Assembly: GCA_037953625.1 (NCBI GenBank)
Contig: CM075655.1
Coordinates: 11,550,001 to 11,614,000 of the forward strand
Length of the DNA: 64,000 nucleotides
DNA from: Crotalaria pallida
Lineage: Eukaryota; Streptophyta; Magnoliopsida; Fabales; Fabaceae
Reading direction: 5' to 3'
Each line of letters begins with the position of its first letter. The stretch's first letter is position 1. A program made the translations under genes and the position numbers. The notes beneath the pieces were generated by a model, which was not told where the DNA came from, did no database searches, and worked only from the letters and a program-made list of their open reading frames with translations. This document shows positions 11,701 through 22,950 of the stretch, in pieces.

Positions 11701-14700
11701 AAAACAAGTTAACATTTTCATCCATGATACACAGATCTTGCATAAGCCACAACATTGTTGCATTAATCTATCAAGCGAAAAACAGATAGATGTTTATTAA
11801 GTCACAGCTTTTTCAGAGACTCCAAAGGCCAAAGCATAGTTTGTTGGTTGAATACAGAGACTTTAAGTGAAGTAAGGTGTATATAATTTTATCAGTCTTT
11901 TTTATTACAGTTTTTTCAGTATATACAGTTGAAACAGGAAGGCTGGAATTATTAAGTCCTTGCCAATGCAATCACACTAGGACCACAAATAAAAAAATAA
12001 AATGCAAATGAATTCTCGAGTTAATTAGTTTTCAGATCAGTAGAAAAGCAGTTATCATATATATGATAAGGGATATTTATATTGATAAGAATAAGGAAAA
12101 AAACTAAGGTGGCAAGATCCAATCAATATTTGGGAATCATCATATGTAAGATAATACTACTTTATTAAGGATTGGGAAAAGTAATAGTGAATGGTAAGAA
12201 CTGGAAAGTATACCTCTAACATAGACATTTGAGATGTCATCAAGACTCACCCAAGAGCATTTAGATTTTCCCTCCTCGACAACAAGTCGGAATGGACCCT
12301 TATATTTGTAAAAATAAAAGCAAAAAAGGGCATCAAGACTGTCAAGTGTAAAAGGAGAGAAGATAGACATATCCAGTTAATATAATAAATACAAAGATCT
12401 AGTGAGAAGAAAACATGGAAAATGTTCTGCCACATACTGTGTCCAATTGCTTAGCAAACCACTGATTTAGCTCTTTTATACAAGATGAATCTCCAAGCAA
12501 GTATTGGCTGAAGTCTGAGTATGCCAAATATATACCATCTTCTGCATTTCAAAGTAACTAAATTCATCAAAAGAAAGATCAAACTGGAAATATCAATGAC
12601 AAACTATTTAGAGAGAGAATACAAATAAATGAAAATGAAGAACAAAGTAGATGGAGGAGACTGCTACCAAAGCAGGGAGCAGTAACTGCATGATTAAATA
12701 TAAGAATCAGAAGCTTATCAATATACATATATAGTTGTGAGGCAAAATTTTCCCTAAAGCTTTGGTGACACCTTTCTATCACATATAACACCTGAAGCAC
12801 TCCTCCATTTCATCCACTCTACGTGAATCCTACAGTTTACATCCCCTCTACTTGAACATCTTTTTATATCATTGACCCAACTCCTGGATAAAAAAAGTAG
12901 AACAAAGTAACATCGGAGTGAAATAAGAAAAGGGAATATTACCATCTCCAGAATGATAATGAGCTAACTCCTGTGCCGTGGAAGCAATTCTTCCAAGAAC
13001 TGCATTCATCTATGCACAATAAAGGAATTTAATAAAAGCACAGCACCATGAAACAATTCTTCAAGGCAAATGAAATAACAATTCCACGGGATAAAAATGA
13101 AGGGCAAAAATTCAAAAAATCACATGGCTCTAGACAAAAGTAGTTAGTGACATTGCCACCATAGCTTCTAGCTTAAGGACAAATAGAGTCAACGACTCAA
13201 CATCCATGTGGCCATTTTTGAATTTCAATAGTAAGGCAGAGTTCCATAATTGCATCTGTTTAACAATAATAATTTCCCTCTTGATTTCTTACTTGATTAT
13301 TGGATTTATTGCTTTGCTATAAGATGAATGATTTCCAATTAAGACAACATTGTTGATAGGCAAAATCAGCAGTAAAATTACTTATTTGGATACATCATAA
13401 ATCATTCATCAACATGGATAATGTAGAGCATCAAAATCAGAAATTTTGAGCATAGAATCACCAAATACATTGTTTATGACCCAAGACTTCAGTTAAGTAC
13501 CTGTAAATTCCTCACTGAGAGACTATCATCTATCGTTGTGAGGTGTCCATTTACAATAGATGTTGCACCAACTCGTGCTCGTCTCCCTTGTGTCAAAGTT
13601 GATGCCTGGCTTGAGAGCATATCCAACTGAGATTGTAGATGCCTTAGCTGTCTTTGCAAGTCTGAAGCTTCAGCTTTATATGCCAGAGTTGCCTCCCTGA
13701 AGAAAAACAAGAATTCATGAGGGAAACATAGCACTAAATTCATAATGTTATAATAATTCCATCTTATGGTTCAAGAAAAAACCAATCACATGCAGAGAGA
13801 AAAACTTTTAACATTAATTTTATTCGAGACCGACCATATCCATATATACTATTTAGAAAAGAAATAAAAACATAAACTCCTAGTATAGATTTTCAACTCA
13901 GAAAGTTCTTTACAAATATCTAATCACAAGATCATAACAGAGAGGTTGATTGCACAAAGTTGACAGTTAATTAAAAGCTCTGTAGAATCATATGGGCATA
14001 AACACTATGTCACCATTTTAGTTTTTTAAACATCTGACCTATCATTGCAGCACCCTAATCCCATTTATAAGCACTAAATTTATTTTCCAACATAGCCTGA
14101 CAAAATCTCCTCATCTAAAATCTTCCACTACCTTGTTAGACAGTTTTGAAGGTTCATTCATGTTCCAGCCACGGCCAAATTTAAAAAATAATAATAATAA
14201 AAATAAATAAATAAACACTACTACTTTATTTCCTAATGAAAACCCACACATAAAACTCCAACAAGATAGATAAGGGGAAATAATCAAGTTACTTTTTAGC
14301 AGCATTGATGTCTAAACATTCATAATATTTTCAGTGTGATATATATAGTTCTGTGTTTCTCAGGAGTACCAATAATGACAAAATCCAATTTACATCTACA
14401 TAAAGTTATAACTTAAATACTATCGGATACTCATAGCTCTTGCCATTTGGCATGTCTGTTTTGATCCTTTTTCAAATTACTATTTATCAAACACTCAGCT
14501 ACATTTAGAAGCAACTTTCCAGTAACATCCTACATAACACATACAGTAATCATAAGGCTTAAATGAATAGAGAGTACTTTATATCCTTTAATCCTTCCTC
14601 CGCACCAAAAACTGCTTCCTGGTCATCTCTCCTATCAGAGAAGGCTGAAATGCTATCATAAGCAAAATCCAAATCTCCTCCCTGTACAGCAGTAACAAGT

Positions 14701-16826
14701 TAGTGCTCATCTCCAAACTTTCAACAATAAAAGGTTATTTAGAATAGGAATCCACACAAAATGGCATGGAAATACTACCTCCAAGAGCTTCCCTTCTTGC
14801 TTAAACTGCTCATACCTGAAAACCCACACACCATATAAATTAGCTTGAACCATAATAATAACAATAAACAAATTTCCATTTTCCAAGAGCATAGAACAAC
14901 ATTCCTAGTTTTTCTTTTTCCACTTTCACCCTCAGTATCCGAAAATTACGTTGGATTTTAATTAATATGAGTTGGTCTAAGAAAACCCATTTAAGGGGGC
15001 AAAGTTCTCTCAACGGCTATACTTCTACTTACAAGACTTGAACTCGAGTCTTTACCTAAGGAACCAAGCTTGTTGATGCTCCAATAAATAAAATGGAAAA
15101 GTCCATTTTCCAACTCCATATAGCATATTTCCTATCATTTCTTTTATCTTAAGGGGATTCCAGTTCCTTACTACTAACCAAAGATTGTGCTTAGAGGGAA
15201 CCAATCTCCTTGTTACTTGGAACATCAACACTTTTGGTCTGGAGTCCTCAGAATCAGGCAGTCACTATGGACCCCCACTAATATGAATTGAGCTGGGATG
15301 ACCACTAAGAGCACCCACATTGGTGCAACCCACCACCATTTGTCCTAAATGGGTCTCGTACCATTTTTACACTTTTTTCACAATTCCCTATAACTTAAGC
15401 AATCCACCTTATATTTTACTCCACCCCTACACAACCCACCATTTGTCCTTAAATGGTTCTCACATCCTATCCCACAACACAACCCACCATTTCTATCTCT
15501 TTCTTTCTTATTCTATTATCCTCCCTTAATTAAATGCTAACAACAATGCCTTAACTAATGACTGTCCTTATTTAAGGAGTTGCTCCAACCCTTAACCCTG
15601 CAAATCTCAGATTAAAGGACTAGCTCTAAGGAGGCAAGTACCTATGGTTTCAGTTCACAAGATTCAAACGCTAGACACTGTGTAAAAAGGGAAATAAAGC
15701 TCCTTACTAGTACTTGAACCGGTTATATCGGCAGCATTTTAGACTAAAAGAACAATTTGCGCCACTTTCCAACCCAAACAAACATAAAAAAACACAATAA
15801 ATAAATAAATAACCAACATAGGCAAATACGTAGGAACAAAAAATGATAAATAGAACAGTTAATACTAAAAAAAACTTATCATTAGCTAACTTTAAAATCA
15901 AACACTTCAAACTCAATCAGCTAACTTATCAGTCATAAGCTTTCAACCCCTAGCTTTTCAGTCAGTTTTTCCAAAAACATAGCCTTAAGGGTAGAGTTCC
16001 CTATTACTAATTTCTTTCCATTAAAATTCTATATGTGCACAGGAATTTCTATATGCACCCATACAAATTTTCGAACAAGCCATCCGATAGTGTATTTTTT
16101 TCATTTTCAGAAAAAGCCATCCAAAATTTTGCACCGTTGGATAGACCATCCGATAGATGCAAGCAGCAAATCCCGGACGTGAATAGAATTTCCCCCTTTT
16201 TTTCCCATTTGCTTGGACCTAAGACATTGCTCAAGGAACCCAGCTCCTTGCACGAAACTCAAGACTTTGCTTAAGAGGAACCAAACTCATAGGGAAGAGC
16301 TATGGCACATAGAGTGCCGGAACCCGGGTTCGAAGCCTGGTGAGGATGCTTTCCCTCTCCCCCCACAAAAAAGAAAAAGAAAAAAATATATTTGCTTACA
16401 AAAAAAAAGGGAACTAAACTCATAGCAATGTTATATTATATCCCTAACATTTTAAACTAACAGCAGAATCTGCACTATTTCCCACCCAAAAAGAACCAAA
16501 GAAATTAATAAATTAAAAAACAACCAACATAAGCAAATGGGTAGGAACCAAATTGATAAAAAATAACAGTTTATAATAAAAAGATCATTTTTTTAACCAA
16601 AAAAGGGGGGAAATGGAAAAGGGAGAGTGAGAGAGAGAGAGAAAACAAACTGGGAAAGTTCGGAGAGGGAGAGAACATTTGAAGGGCGAAGACTGGAAGA
16701 GATCCAGTGAAGAATGGGACGAGTGTCTTCGTATTGGAATGGCCATTCGAAGCTGTCTGGGTCCAATGACTCTGCTCCTTGGTACCCCAATTCAGTAAGC
16801 AAACTGCATAATCTACCACCACTCAT
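5712..16826 (-). CDS. AUG3: augmin subunit 3 (HAUS3 homologue), 18 exons, 616 aa
   Basis: AUG3 is a subunit of augmin, which docks gamma-tubulin complexes on existing microtubules for branched nucleation in spindle and phragmoplast. Coding exons in transcript order: 16826-16651, 14815-14779, 14681-14578, 13696-13501, 13009-12943, 12541-12438, 12298-12214, 11688-11634, 11318-11187, 10614-10545, 9707-9650, 9534-9479, 8747-8595, 8304-8193, 8080-7939, 7830-7755, 6942-6847, 5843-5712. All introns are GT..AG, phases agree, and the total is 1851 nt. The protein begins MSGGRLCSLLTELGY, the HAUS-augmin3 N-terminal domain (FEWPFQYEDTRPILHWI near residue 27). Long coiled-coil stretches follow (e.g. AEASDLQRQLRHLQSQLDML) and a conserved C-terminus (RRVFVDFFCNPERL). 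Length and order match plant AUG3 from memory. No frame break was seen. The last base of some exons could shift where donors are ambiguous (exon 13). Confidence 0.95.
7342..7683 (+). mobile_element. possible solo LTR in AUG3 intron 16
   Basis: The segment starts TGATAGGAACC and ends GGATTCCTGACA, an imperfect TG..CA inverted pair as in LTRs. It has a purine-rich middle and a plausible polyadenylation region (GTAAATAATACAC) near its right end. The flanks TAGTA and TAGCT match at only three bases, so no target duplication is proven. It could instead be a 5' truncated fragment. Confidence 0.38.
7909..7950 (-). repeat. duplicated splice donor of AUG3 exon 15
   Basis: The last 11 coding bases of exon 15 plus its donor (ATTAATGAACT|GTAAGT) occur twice, 29 bp apart. 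The proximal donor (after 7939) keeps the frame. Use of the distal copy (after 7910) would read directly into TAA. Confidence 0.85.
9859..9953 (+). mobile_element. Au-type SINE, 5' truncated, in AUG3 intron 10
   Basis: The sequence GGTAAGGCTGCGTACATCTA followed by GCGAGCCTCGTGCATTGGGT is the 3' half of the plant Au SINE as I know it. It is flanked by an 18-bp direct repeat with one mismatch (TTCAATAAGAGTTCTGTT at 9841..9858 and its copy at 9954..9971), as expected for LINE-driven insertion. The tRNA-like 5' part is missing. Confidence 0.88.
11332..11446. repeat. 51-bp tandem duplication in AUG3 intron 8
   Basis: A 51-bp string starting ACAGACCATGAACACTAGC occurs at 11332..11382 and again, identical, at 11396..11446. 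The copies are separated by 13 bp. Complete identity suggests a recent event. It lies just inside the intron next to exon 9. Confidence 0.9.
14957..15090 (-). mobile_element. tRNA-like SINE remnant in AUG3 intron 1
   Basis: On the minus strand a box-B-like string, GAGTTCAAGTCTTG, lies in a context resembling plant tRNA-derived SINEs. The ends are not defined, and no target duplication was found. Confidence 0.4.
16293..16409 (+). mobile_element. tRNA-derived SINE, 117 bp, in AUG3 intron 1
   Basis: It contains a pol III B-box (GGGTTCGAAGCC) about 20 bp downstream of an A-box-like stretch, and ends in an A-rich tail. A 16-bp direct repeat with one mismatch flanks it (GGAACCAAACTCATAG at 16277..16292, copy at 16410..16425), so the borders are well supported. 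The 5' end may be truncated. Confidence 0.8.
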
Positions 16827-17073
16827 TCTCTATTACAAATTTTACTATTTTATTTTTCCCCTGGATTAGAATCTAAATCGTGGTTTGATTTCAAAGTAAT
16901 GAATGAAAAATGAGAGTAGAGTGGGGGATTAATTTCCAGAGATTGAAAGGTTAGAGAAGGGAACAAAAAAATGACAGAATGGGAGAAGAGTAAATCAAAC
17001 ACTGAATGAATGAAGGACGATGCGACTATGCTCCGTCCGGGAGTTTTATTACAATTCTCCGGTCTGTTTTTTT
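16827..17073 (-). promoter_or_regulatory. AUG3 5' leader and proximal promoter
   Basis: About 250 bp separate the AUG3 ATG from the target duplication of a MULE element. The minus strand here is CT-rich (CCCTTCTCTAACC, ACTCTACTCTC), as in plant leaders and core promoters. No clear TATA box or mitosis-specific element was seen. Any more distal control sequence would have to lie within or beyond the transposon. Confidence 0.5.
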
Positions 17074-17082
17074 TATTTTTTT

Positions 17083-18533
17083 AAAGGAGTCTGAATTTAC
17101 ACAGCACTTTCATTTTAGTCCTTAAAATTAACAAAAATGGTTTTAGGTTTCTAACTTTGATGTAAGTCATTTACGTTAGTCCATGTCCCTAACCCCCGTC
17201 AACGAATATTAACGGAGTGATGACATGAGTGACTACAGCCATAAACGACGTCGTTTTTGCGTCCTGCACTTATAACGGAGTAAACTATCTCATTAGTCCT
17301 ATCGGCTGCATCTAGAACTGTGGGCTGGGCCAACCCATTAAGGCCACTAGTTTTTTCGTTTCGGGCTGGTCCGGCCCATTTATATATCGGGTCAATCATA
17401 GCCCACTAGTTTTTCAGGAAAGTGGCACTGAGAATGAAACAAAATTTAATAAAGTTAGTTAGTTTTGCTTATATTTTAAACCAAGAGTAATATGTTTTTA
17501 GTTGCTTATAATTCGAGTCGGAGGGAGTAGCATATAAAAAAAAATTAAGTTCGGGCCAAACGGACTAGCCCAACCCATTTCGGGTTGGCCCGTGTCGGGC
17601 TAATGAATTGTCGAACTGGGTTGGACTGGCCCAAAAAACTTCGGGCTAGATTTTCCCTGGCCCAGCCCATGCTTTTGTTGGGTTAAATGGGTCAGGCCAT
17701 TTTTGACAGCTCTAGCTGCATCAGCATCAGTCCCATGTTTTGAAGCTAAACACTTCAAAATATGCATACTTCAAAACATGCCACTGATGCAGCTGAACAT
17801 GGGACTGATGCAACTGAACATTAATTAAGTAGTATTGGGAATGAAACAAAAATTAATTAAGATTACAATTTTCTAGACATGTTTTAGGAAAGTGACATTG
17901 GGAATGAAACAAAATTTAATAAAGTTAGTTAGTTTTGCTTATATTTTAAACCAAAAGTAATATGTTTTTAGTTGCTTATATTCGAGCCGGAAGGAGTAAC
18001 ATATAAAAAAATTAAGTTCGGGACTAGCCCAACCCATTTCGGGTTGGCCCGTGTCGGGCTAATGAATTGTCGAACTGGGTTGGACTGGCCCAAAAAACTT
18101 CGGGCTAGATTTTCCCTGGCCCAGCCCATGCTTTTGTCGGGTTAAATGGGTCAGGCCATTTTTGACAGCTCTAGCTGCATAAGCATCAGTCTCATGTTTT
18201 GAAGCTAAACACTTCAAAATATGCACAGTTCAAAACATGTCACTGATGCAGCTAAACATGAGACTGATGCAACTGAACATGGCACTGGTGTAGCTGATGG
18301 GACTAATGTGACAGTTTTTCTCCATTATAAGTGCACGGAGACGCAAAAACGCCGTTGTTTAAGGCCCCCAGTCAGCCACGTTATCACTCCGTTAATGTCT
18401 GTTGACGGGGGTTAGGAGTAGGGACTAATATGAATGACTTTTTACAAAGTCAGGGACCTAAAAGCATTTCTGCTAATTTCAGGGACTAAAGTGAAACTGC
18501 TGCGTAAATTCATGGACCAAAGTGACAGTTTAC
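17083..18533. mobile_element. non-autonomous MULE with long TIRs, 9-bp TSD
   Basis: Terminal inverted repeats of roughly 200 bp (17083..17282 and about 18320..18533) share strings such as CCTAACCCCCGTCAAC and TTAACGGAGTGAT. The outer 20 bp of the left end are diverged. A perfect 9-bp duplication TATTTTTTT flanks the element (17074..17082, 18534..18542), the size expected for Mutator-like transposases. The T-rich TSD is weak alone but fits the TIR boundary. No transposase is present, and the interior is the 470-bp duplication listed separately. Confidence 0.8.
17416..18283. repeat. 470-bp-period internal duplication in the MULE
   Basis: A unit of roughly 400 bp beginning AGGAAAGTG starts at 17416 and again at 17886. 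Both copies contain GGGTTGGCCCGTGTCGGGCT and end in a short array of degenerate 20-bp units (AACATGGGACTGATGCAACT type). The small plus-strand ORF across this array at 18221 is a product of the repeat. Confidence 0.85.
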
Positions 18534-18542
18534 TATTTTTTT

Positions 18543-18887
18543 ATGTATGTTGTAAATTAGAAAATATATTTTGGGTTTTTTTAATTAATATACATATATT
18601 TTTGTTATCTTGATTTAAATTTTTTTTATTATATGCATTTTGATAAAGGTTAAAAATTATATTAAATAAATTGGCATTAAAAATTGACATATTTTAAAAA
18701 TTATATTAAGCAAATCTGAATTAAAAATCTGCATTAAAAAATATATTGAGTAAATTTGTATTAAAAATTGCATATAAATTTTAAGTATGTCAATTTCTAA
18801 TACAGACTTGCTCAATATACATATATTTTTTAACGTGTGTCATAAAACATATTAAAAAAACTCAAAAAAACATGTGTATATCAATTT
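18543..18887. other. AT-rich spacer between two MULE-type elements
   Basis: Very AT-rich, with repeated strings like TTAAAAATTGCAT and ATATTGAGTAAAT. No gene or element boundary was found. Confidence 0.5.
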
Positions 18888-18896
18888 AAAAAAATA

Positions 18897-19408
18897 GGCT
18901 TAATTATGTCACAGGTCCCTGAAGTTTGGGGTACTTTTGTCAGATACCCTTATACTTTTTTTCAATGTCTGACTCCCCGAAGTTACTTTTGGGTTTGTTA
19001 TATACCCCTACTATCGATTCTAGGCAATTTTGATGACATGTAACATCATAATTTTAGTCAGACGCAGGAGGTTGGTCATGTGGTGCCGTGTGATGTCACA
19101 TGGTCGAAGAAGACCTATCTCTTCAAATTTTTTTCCTTTTTTTATTTAACTAAAAATATAAAAATATTAAATTTTTTAGTTTTTTAAATTAAAAAAACAA
19201 AAGATCTTCGCCCACAGGGCATCAGGTGCTTAACCTCCTGCGTCTGATCAGGATTCCGATGTTACATATTAGCAAAATTGGTCAGAATCAGTAGTAGGGG
19301 TATATGACAAACCCAGAAGTAACTTCGGGGAGTCAAACATTGAAAAAAAGTATAAGAGTATCTGACAAAAGTATCCTATATTTCAGGGACCTGTGACATA
19401 ATTAAACC
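18897..19408. mobile_element. MULE-type MITE, copy 1, 512 bp, 9-bp TSD
   Basis: Long inverted repeats (about 200 bp each) start GGCTTAATTATGTCACAGG and end with its mirror. The 9-bp flanks AAAAAAATA (18888..18896 and 19409..19417) are identical. A related copy is at 22951..23478. There is no ORF. Confidence 0.85.
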
Positions 19409-19419
19409 AAAAAAATACT

Positions 19420-19606
19420 ACCAACGTGAGGTTGATCAAGTGGTAGTTCATTTGGTCCCTTAACCAACTGGCCTCGAGTTCGAGCCTTGGGTATGGAGCA
19501 ATCCCAGCTGAGACCCCTACTGCTTAGTGCGAGCTCAGTTAGGTCGAATGAGTCAGATTCTGGATAAACCAAATCCGGGTACCGGTTGATGTAAAAAAAA
19601 ATCAAT
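19420..19606 (+). mobile_element. tRNA-derived SINE, copy 1
   Basis: It starts CCAACGTGAG. An A-box-like TGATCAAGTGGTAG and a B-box GAGTTCGAGCC follow, and an A-rich tail ends it. The 11-bp direct repeat AAAAAAATACT flanks it (19409..19419, 19607..19617), so it landed in the right-hand target duplication of the MITE next to it. A second copy is at 43561..43766 on the other strand. It is not a functional tRNA, because the acceptor stem and anticodon arm do not form. Confidence 0.85.
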
Positions 19607-19617
19607 AAAAAAATACT

Positions 19618-20817
19618 CAAAACATTTTTTTTCCTAACTTAACATATACATAAAATTAAAAAAATAGAAAACTGAAACTACCCGGTGTAAATAACTTACC
19701 CGCAGCATATTAGAACATCCAATGAATGAGTGAACCAGGGATTATGGGTTGATAAATATGACAAGTTAAAGGACTAAAATGCAAACGTAGCTTTTTAACC
19801 CATAAAAAAATAAGTTTTGCTAACCAATGTTCTAAAAGTAACAATTAATAAATTTTAAAAAAATTGCATTGAAATCTAAATTCACTAATTCTCTCAAATT
19901 TTTAAATTCAACATTTTTCAAGACAAAATTAACATTTTTTAATATTTAAAAAAAATATTTATTACTATCCATTATCAATTGCTCATATGTATTAATGCTT
20001 CCATTTTTATTTATAAATCAAATTTAACTAAAACACATGGATCAACGATTGTGGTCCGGTTTGAGGTGGTTTTTAATTTTGAGTTTTAAAATTTTAAAAA
20101 ACCAAAACCAATTTTCAATTATATAATGTCAATTTTAAATTTTTTTGGTTTTCAGTTTTCAAAATTATTTCCAAACTTATAATTTTGATAACGTTCCTAC
20201 AATGTTATACACCATATACTATCATCACTATTTGATAACAGCTTTCCATGTTATTGATATAGTTGTTGTTATCATTATTAGTCGAAGTTGATGGTTGTTG
20301 TTATAGTGGTTGCGGTCTAGAATGGTGGTTGTGGTGGTGATGATAGAGCGTTCATCCTGGGATGGTGACCGGAGAGACAATAGTGGTATTTGGATTCGTG
20401 GTGATGACGATGCGGATGGAGCGTTGAGGTGGTAGTGATGGTTGCGATTGTGGTGGTGATCATCCAAGAGTAATAGTGTATAGGGTGGTCACTATGGTGA
20501 TGCTTAGGCCATAATTGTATATATGAGTGGTGATGATGGTAATACACGAAGGGGGACAATGATCGTAAGTGAGGTTAAGTTTACATCTCAAAACTGAATT
20601 TATGAAAAAAGGTGTTGTAATGCACCATTTTAAATTTTAGTTTCATCAGTTATGATAATTTTTCATGGTAAAAAGTAAAAATATGACAGTAAAAAATGGT
20701 GCATTGCCAATATTGTCCCTTACTTGCTCAGATTTCACCATCCACACACAATCCTATGGGTTATGGGCACCAGAACCCTTCTTTGTTCCATTTCTGCTGT
20801 GATACAGTGTATGTTTG
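19618..20817. other. intergenic, with a TGG/TGA-rich low-complexity tract
   Basis: From 20228 to about 20560 the plus strand is dominated by TGGTGG/TGATGA-like triplets, which produce His-rich minus-strand ORFs in two frames that I do not believe. Near 20619..20708 a 14-bp inverted pair (AATGCACCATTTT and its mirror) encloses about 60 bp, perhaps a tiny hairpin element. Confidence 0.5.
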
Positions 20818-20825
20818 CTCTGGCG

Positions 20826-22296
20826 CAGGCCCGGCCCTAAGGGAGGGCAACAAGGGCGGCTGCCCTGGGGCCAAAAAATTTAGGGGCCCATAATTTTTTT
20901 TAATGGTACATTTATTTTTGAAAAAAAAATTAATAATTACAAGTTCTTTTTATCTTTTAACTATCAATGATTTTTAGCATAATATTTTAATTTGTTTTTT
21001 TTATTTGCTCACTTAATTTAAAAATATATGAAGTAATGAATTTTACTTTTGTAATCCAACATGAAAAAAGTATTTTATTACCTCTTTACTAAATAACTTT
21101 TTATATTATTTCAAATCTTATTTTTTAATAATTAATTCTATTATTGATTGTTATCATTGTTTTAATTGATTATTCGTATATATACTAAATTTTTAATTGA
21201 TTTACTTTTAATGATTTTTATTTTTTGGAATTAGGGACCCTAAATTTTTTTGGGGATTAGTCTACAAACCCCATTTTAATGGGAAAATGTCCAATTTACC
21301 CTTATAAATTCAAAAAAAAAACCACAAACCCCAAAACCTTATACCTTCACAAACCCCAAACCACAAACCCCCCTCCACCACCTTTTCACCTTCTTCCACC
21401 CAAAAAAAACGTAAACCCTAAAAATGGGGTGTGTGCCGCCGTCACCCCTCTCCCTTTGGCTTTCTTCTTCATTTTGAATTTGATGGAGCTCTCTCTCTTT
21501 CTCTCTCCTTCTCTGGTCGTCGTTCCCTCTCGCTCTTCCAGCCACAGAATCGCGCCGCGCCACCCAGGACGGACGCCTCGCGGGTTCATCACCCACGTTC
21601 GTCGCGTTTTCCTCTTCCCCTGAAACCCGCGTCGTCGCGATCGCTGCCCTTCCTGGGTCCTCACCATCGCGTCGCTGGAGCCTCCGTCCATCGCGATCTC
21701 CGCCCTGGGTTCGGGTTCAACTGAACCGCTGCCGCTCCTTCTTTCAGGAGCTCGTCGCTGCCGCCGTCTGGGATGGGTTGTGCCGCCATGGATTTATAAT
21801 GTAAGATAGAGTAGTAACATTTAATGTTATTTTTACCAACAACTATTGATTTTGAAGCTATGTTGTGTGTTTTTTCCATGGTATTTGTATGCTTCACCCT
21901 GTACAAGTCTATGTTGTTAAATTTGTTTGAATGAAAATCTGATATTTGTTCCACAAATTAGGCTCCAAGGGTCAGTTTTATGAAACCTAATTGATTGCAG
22001 GTATTCAGAGGATATGGTTTATGATAATCATGTGTTGCTTTTTATCCTATGACTTGACTTTTCATGCCAAAGTTGATGGAGAAGTTTGGGGAAGGGAATA
22101 TGAAAGGTTGGGGAAGGGAATATGAGTTTGGGATTTGTGGTTTAGAAGTTAAAGAGATGAAATTGAGGGAAGTTATAAGAAGGGTAATTTTGGAATATTT
22201 AGAAAAATTGGGGTTTGTAGGATAAACATTGGGGTTTGTAGACTAAACCCCAATTTTTTTCGCCCTAGGGCCCAAATTAGGTTAGGACCGGGCCTG
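20826..22296. mobile_element. non-autonomous hAT element, 1471 bp
   Basis: The inverted ends read CAGGCCCGGCCCTAA and, from the right, CAGGCCCGGTCCTAA. Target duplications CTCTGGCG (20818..20825) and CTTTGGCG (22297..22304) match at 7 of 8 bases, the hAT size. No transposase is visible. Two thirds of its length is a nested MULE (21252..22251). Confidence 0.85.
21252..22251. mobile_element. nested MULE with GC-rich cargo (Pack-MULE candidate)
   Basis: The ends are inverted: GGGGATTAGTCTACAAACCC on the left and GGGGTTTAGTCTACAAACCC from the right. The 9-bp flanks AATTTTTTT (21243..21251 and 22252..22260) are identical. The interior holds a GC-rich block (about 21430-21780, e.g. GAATCGCGCCGCGCCACCC) unlike any neighbour. 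This block is open over 97-114 codons in overlapping frames on both strands, none recognised. It is probably a captured host gene piece (5' leader plus first exon is plausible), but the parent is unknown. Confidence 0.82.
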
Positions 22297-22304
22297 CTTT
22301 GGCG

Positions 22305-22941
22305 TTTACTATCTTCAAACGCGCGACCACCCAAAAGCTTTTGAAGGGGAGCTTTACTGCAAACGCATGTTTGCTCCACCGACCGCCCATCCAACCTCCG
22401 TGTTGTTGTCAAGTTAAATTTTGATTCTTTTCGTGAATTAGAAATACCCATTTGCTCTATCATGGATCATGGACCAGAATTATTTTCTGGTGACTCCCCT
22501 TTTTCTGTCCTTGATACTGTGATTTTCCTGTCCACACAATCATATCTTGTATAAAGTAAACCAAGATATTCTAGATTGATAGATTGATAGATATGCAAAC
22601 TGTGATTTTTTGTTTACTCAGAAGAGCTATGATAAATCCTTCGGTACCTTCATGCTCATGCCCTTAATATTGTACAAGAGCAACTAACACGTATGGAGTA
22701 CTGTTATACCCCATATTTAAGAAGAATTACAAGTGTTTGCTCAAAATGAATCAAAAACAAAAGAACTAAAAAAAAAATGAAGAACAAATTCATGACACAC
22801 TGCAGAAGAATCCATTTTGATGCCAAGTGAGTTGAAGAAGGAATGTGCTGCTTAATCACGAACAAGTGAGTTAATTAAAATAGTGGCCTCATCTGCTGTG
22901 GGAGCCGCATCATCTAGTGAAAAGCAATGCATTGCTGGTTA
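22305..22941. other. intergenic, nothing recognised
   Basis: Moderately AT-rich single-copy-looking sequence. No splice-supported ORF and no element ends were seen. Confidence 0.5.
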
Positions 22942-22950
22942 TCAATACAA

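Noticed and set aside
19420..19606. A tRNA gene
   Set aside because: A- and B-boxes are present but there is no proper cloverleaf. The A tail, target duplication and second copy show that it is a SINE.
20228..20559. Two overlapping His-rich ORFs on the minus strand
   Set aside because: They are the product of a TGG/TGA-rich low-complexity tract. Both frames give repetitive His/Asn/Thr text with no domain or splice support.
21279..21724. Overlapping ORFs of 85-114 codons on both strands as a gene
   Set aside because: They lie inside a non-autonomous MULE, overlap each other on both strands, and reflect the GC-rich cargo. None matches a known protein. Kept only as Pack-MULE cargo.
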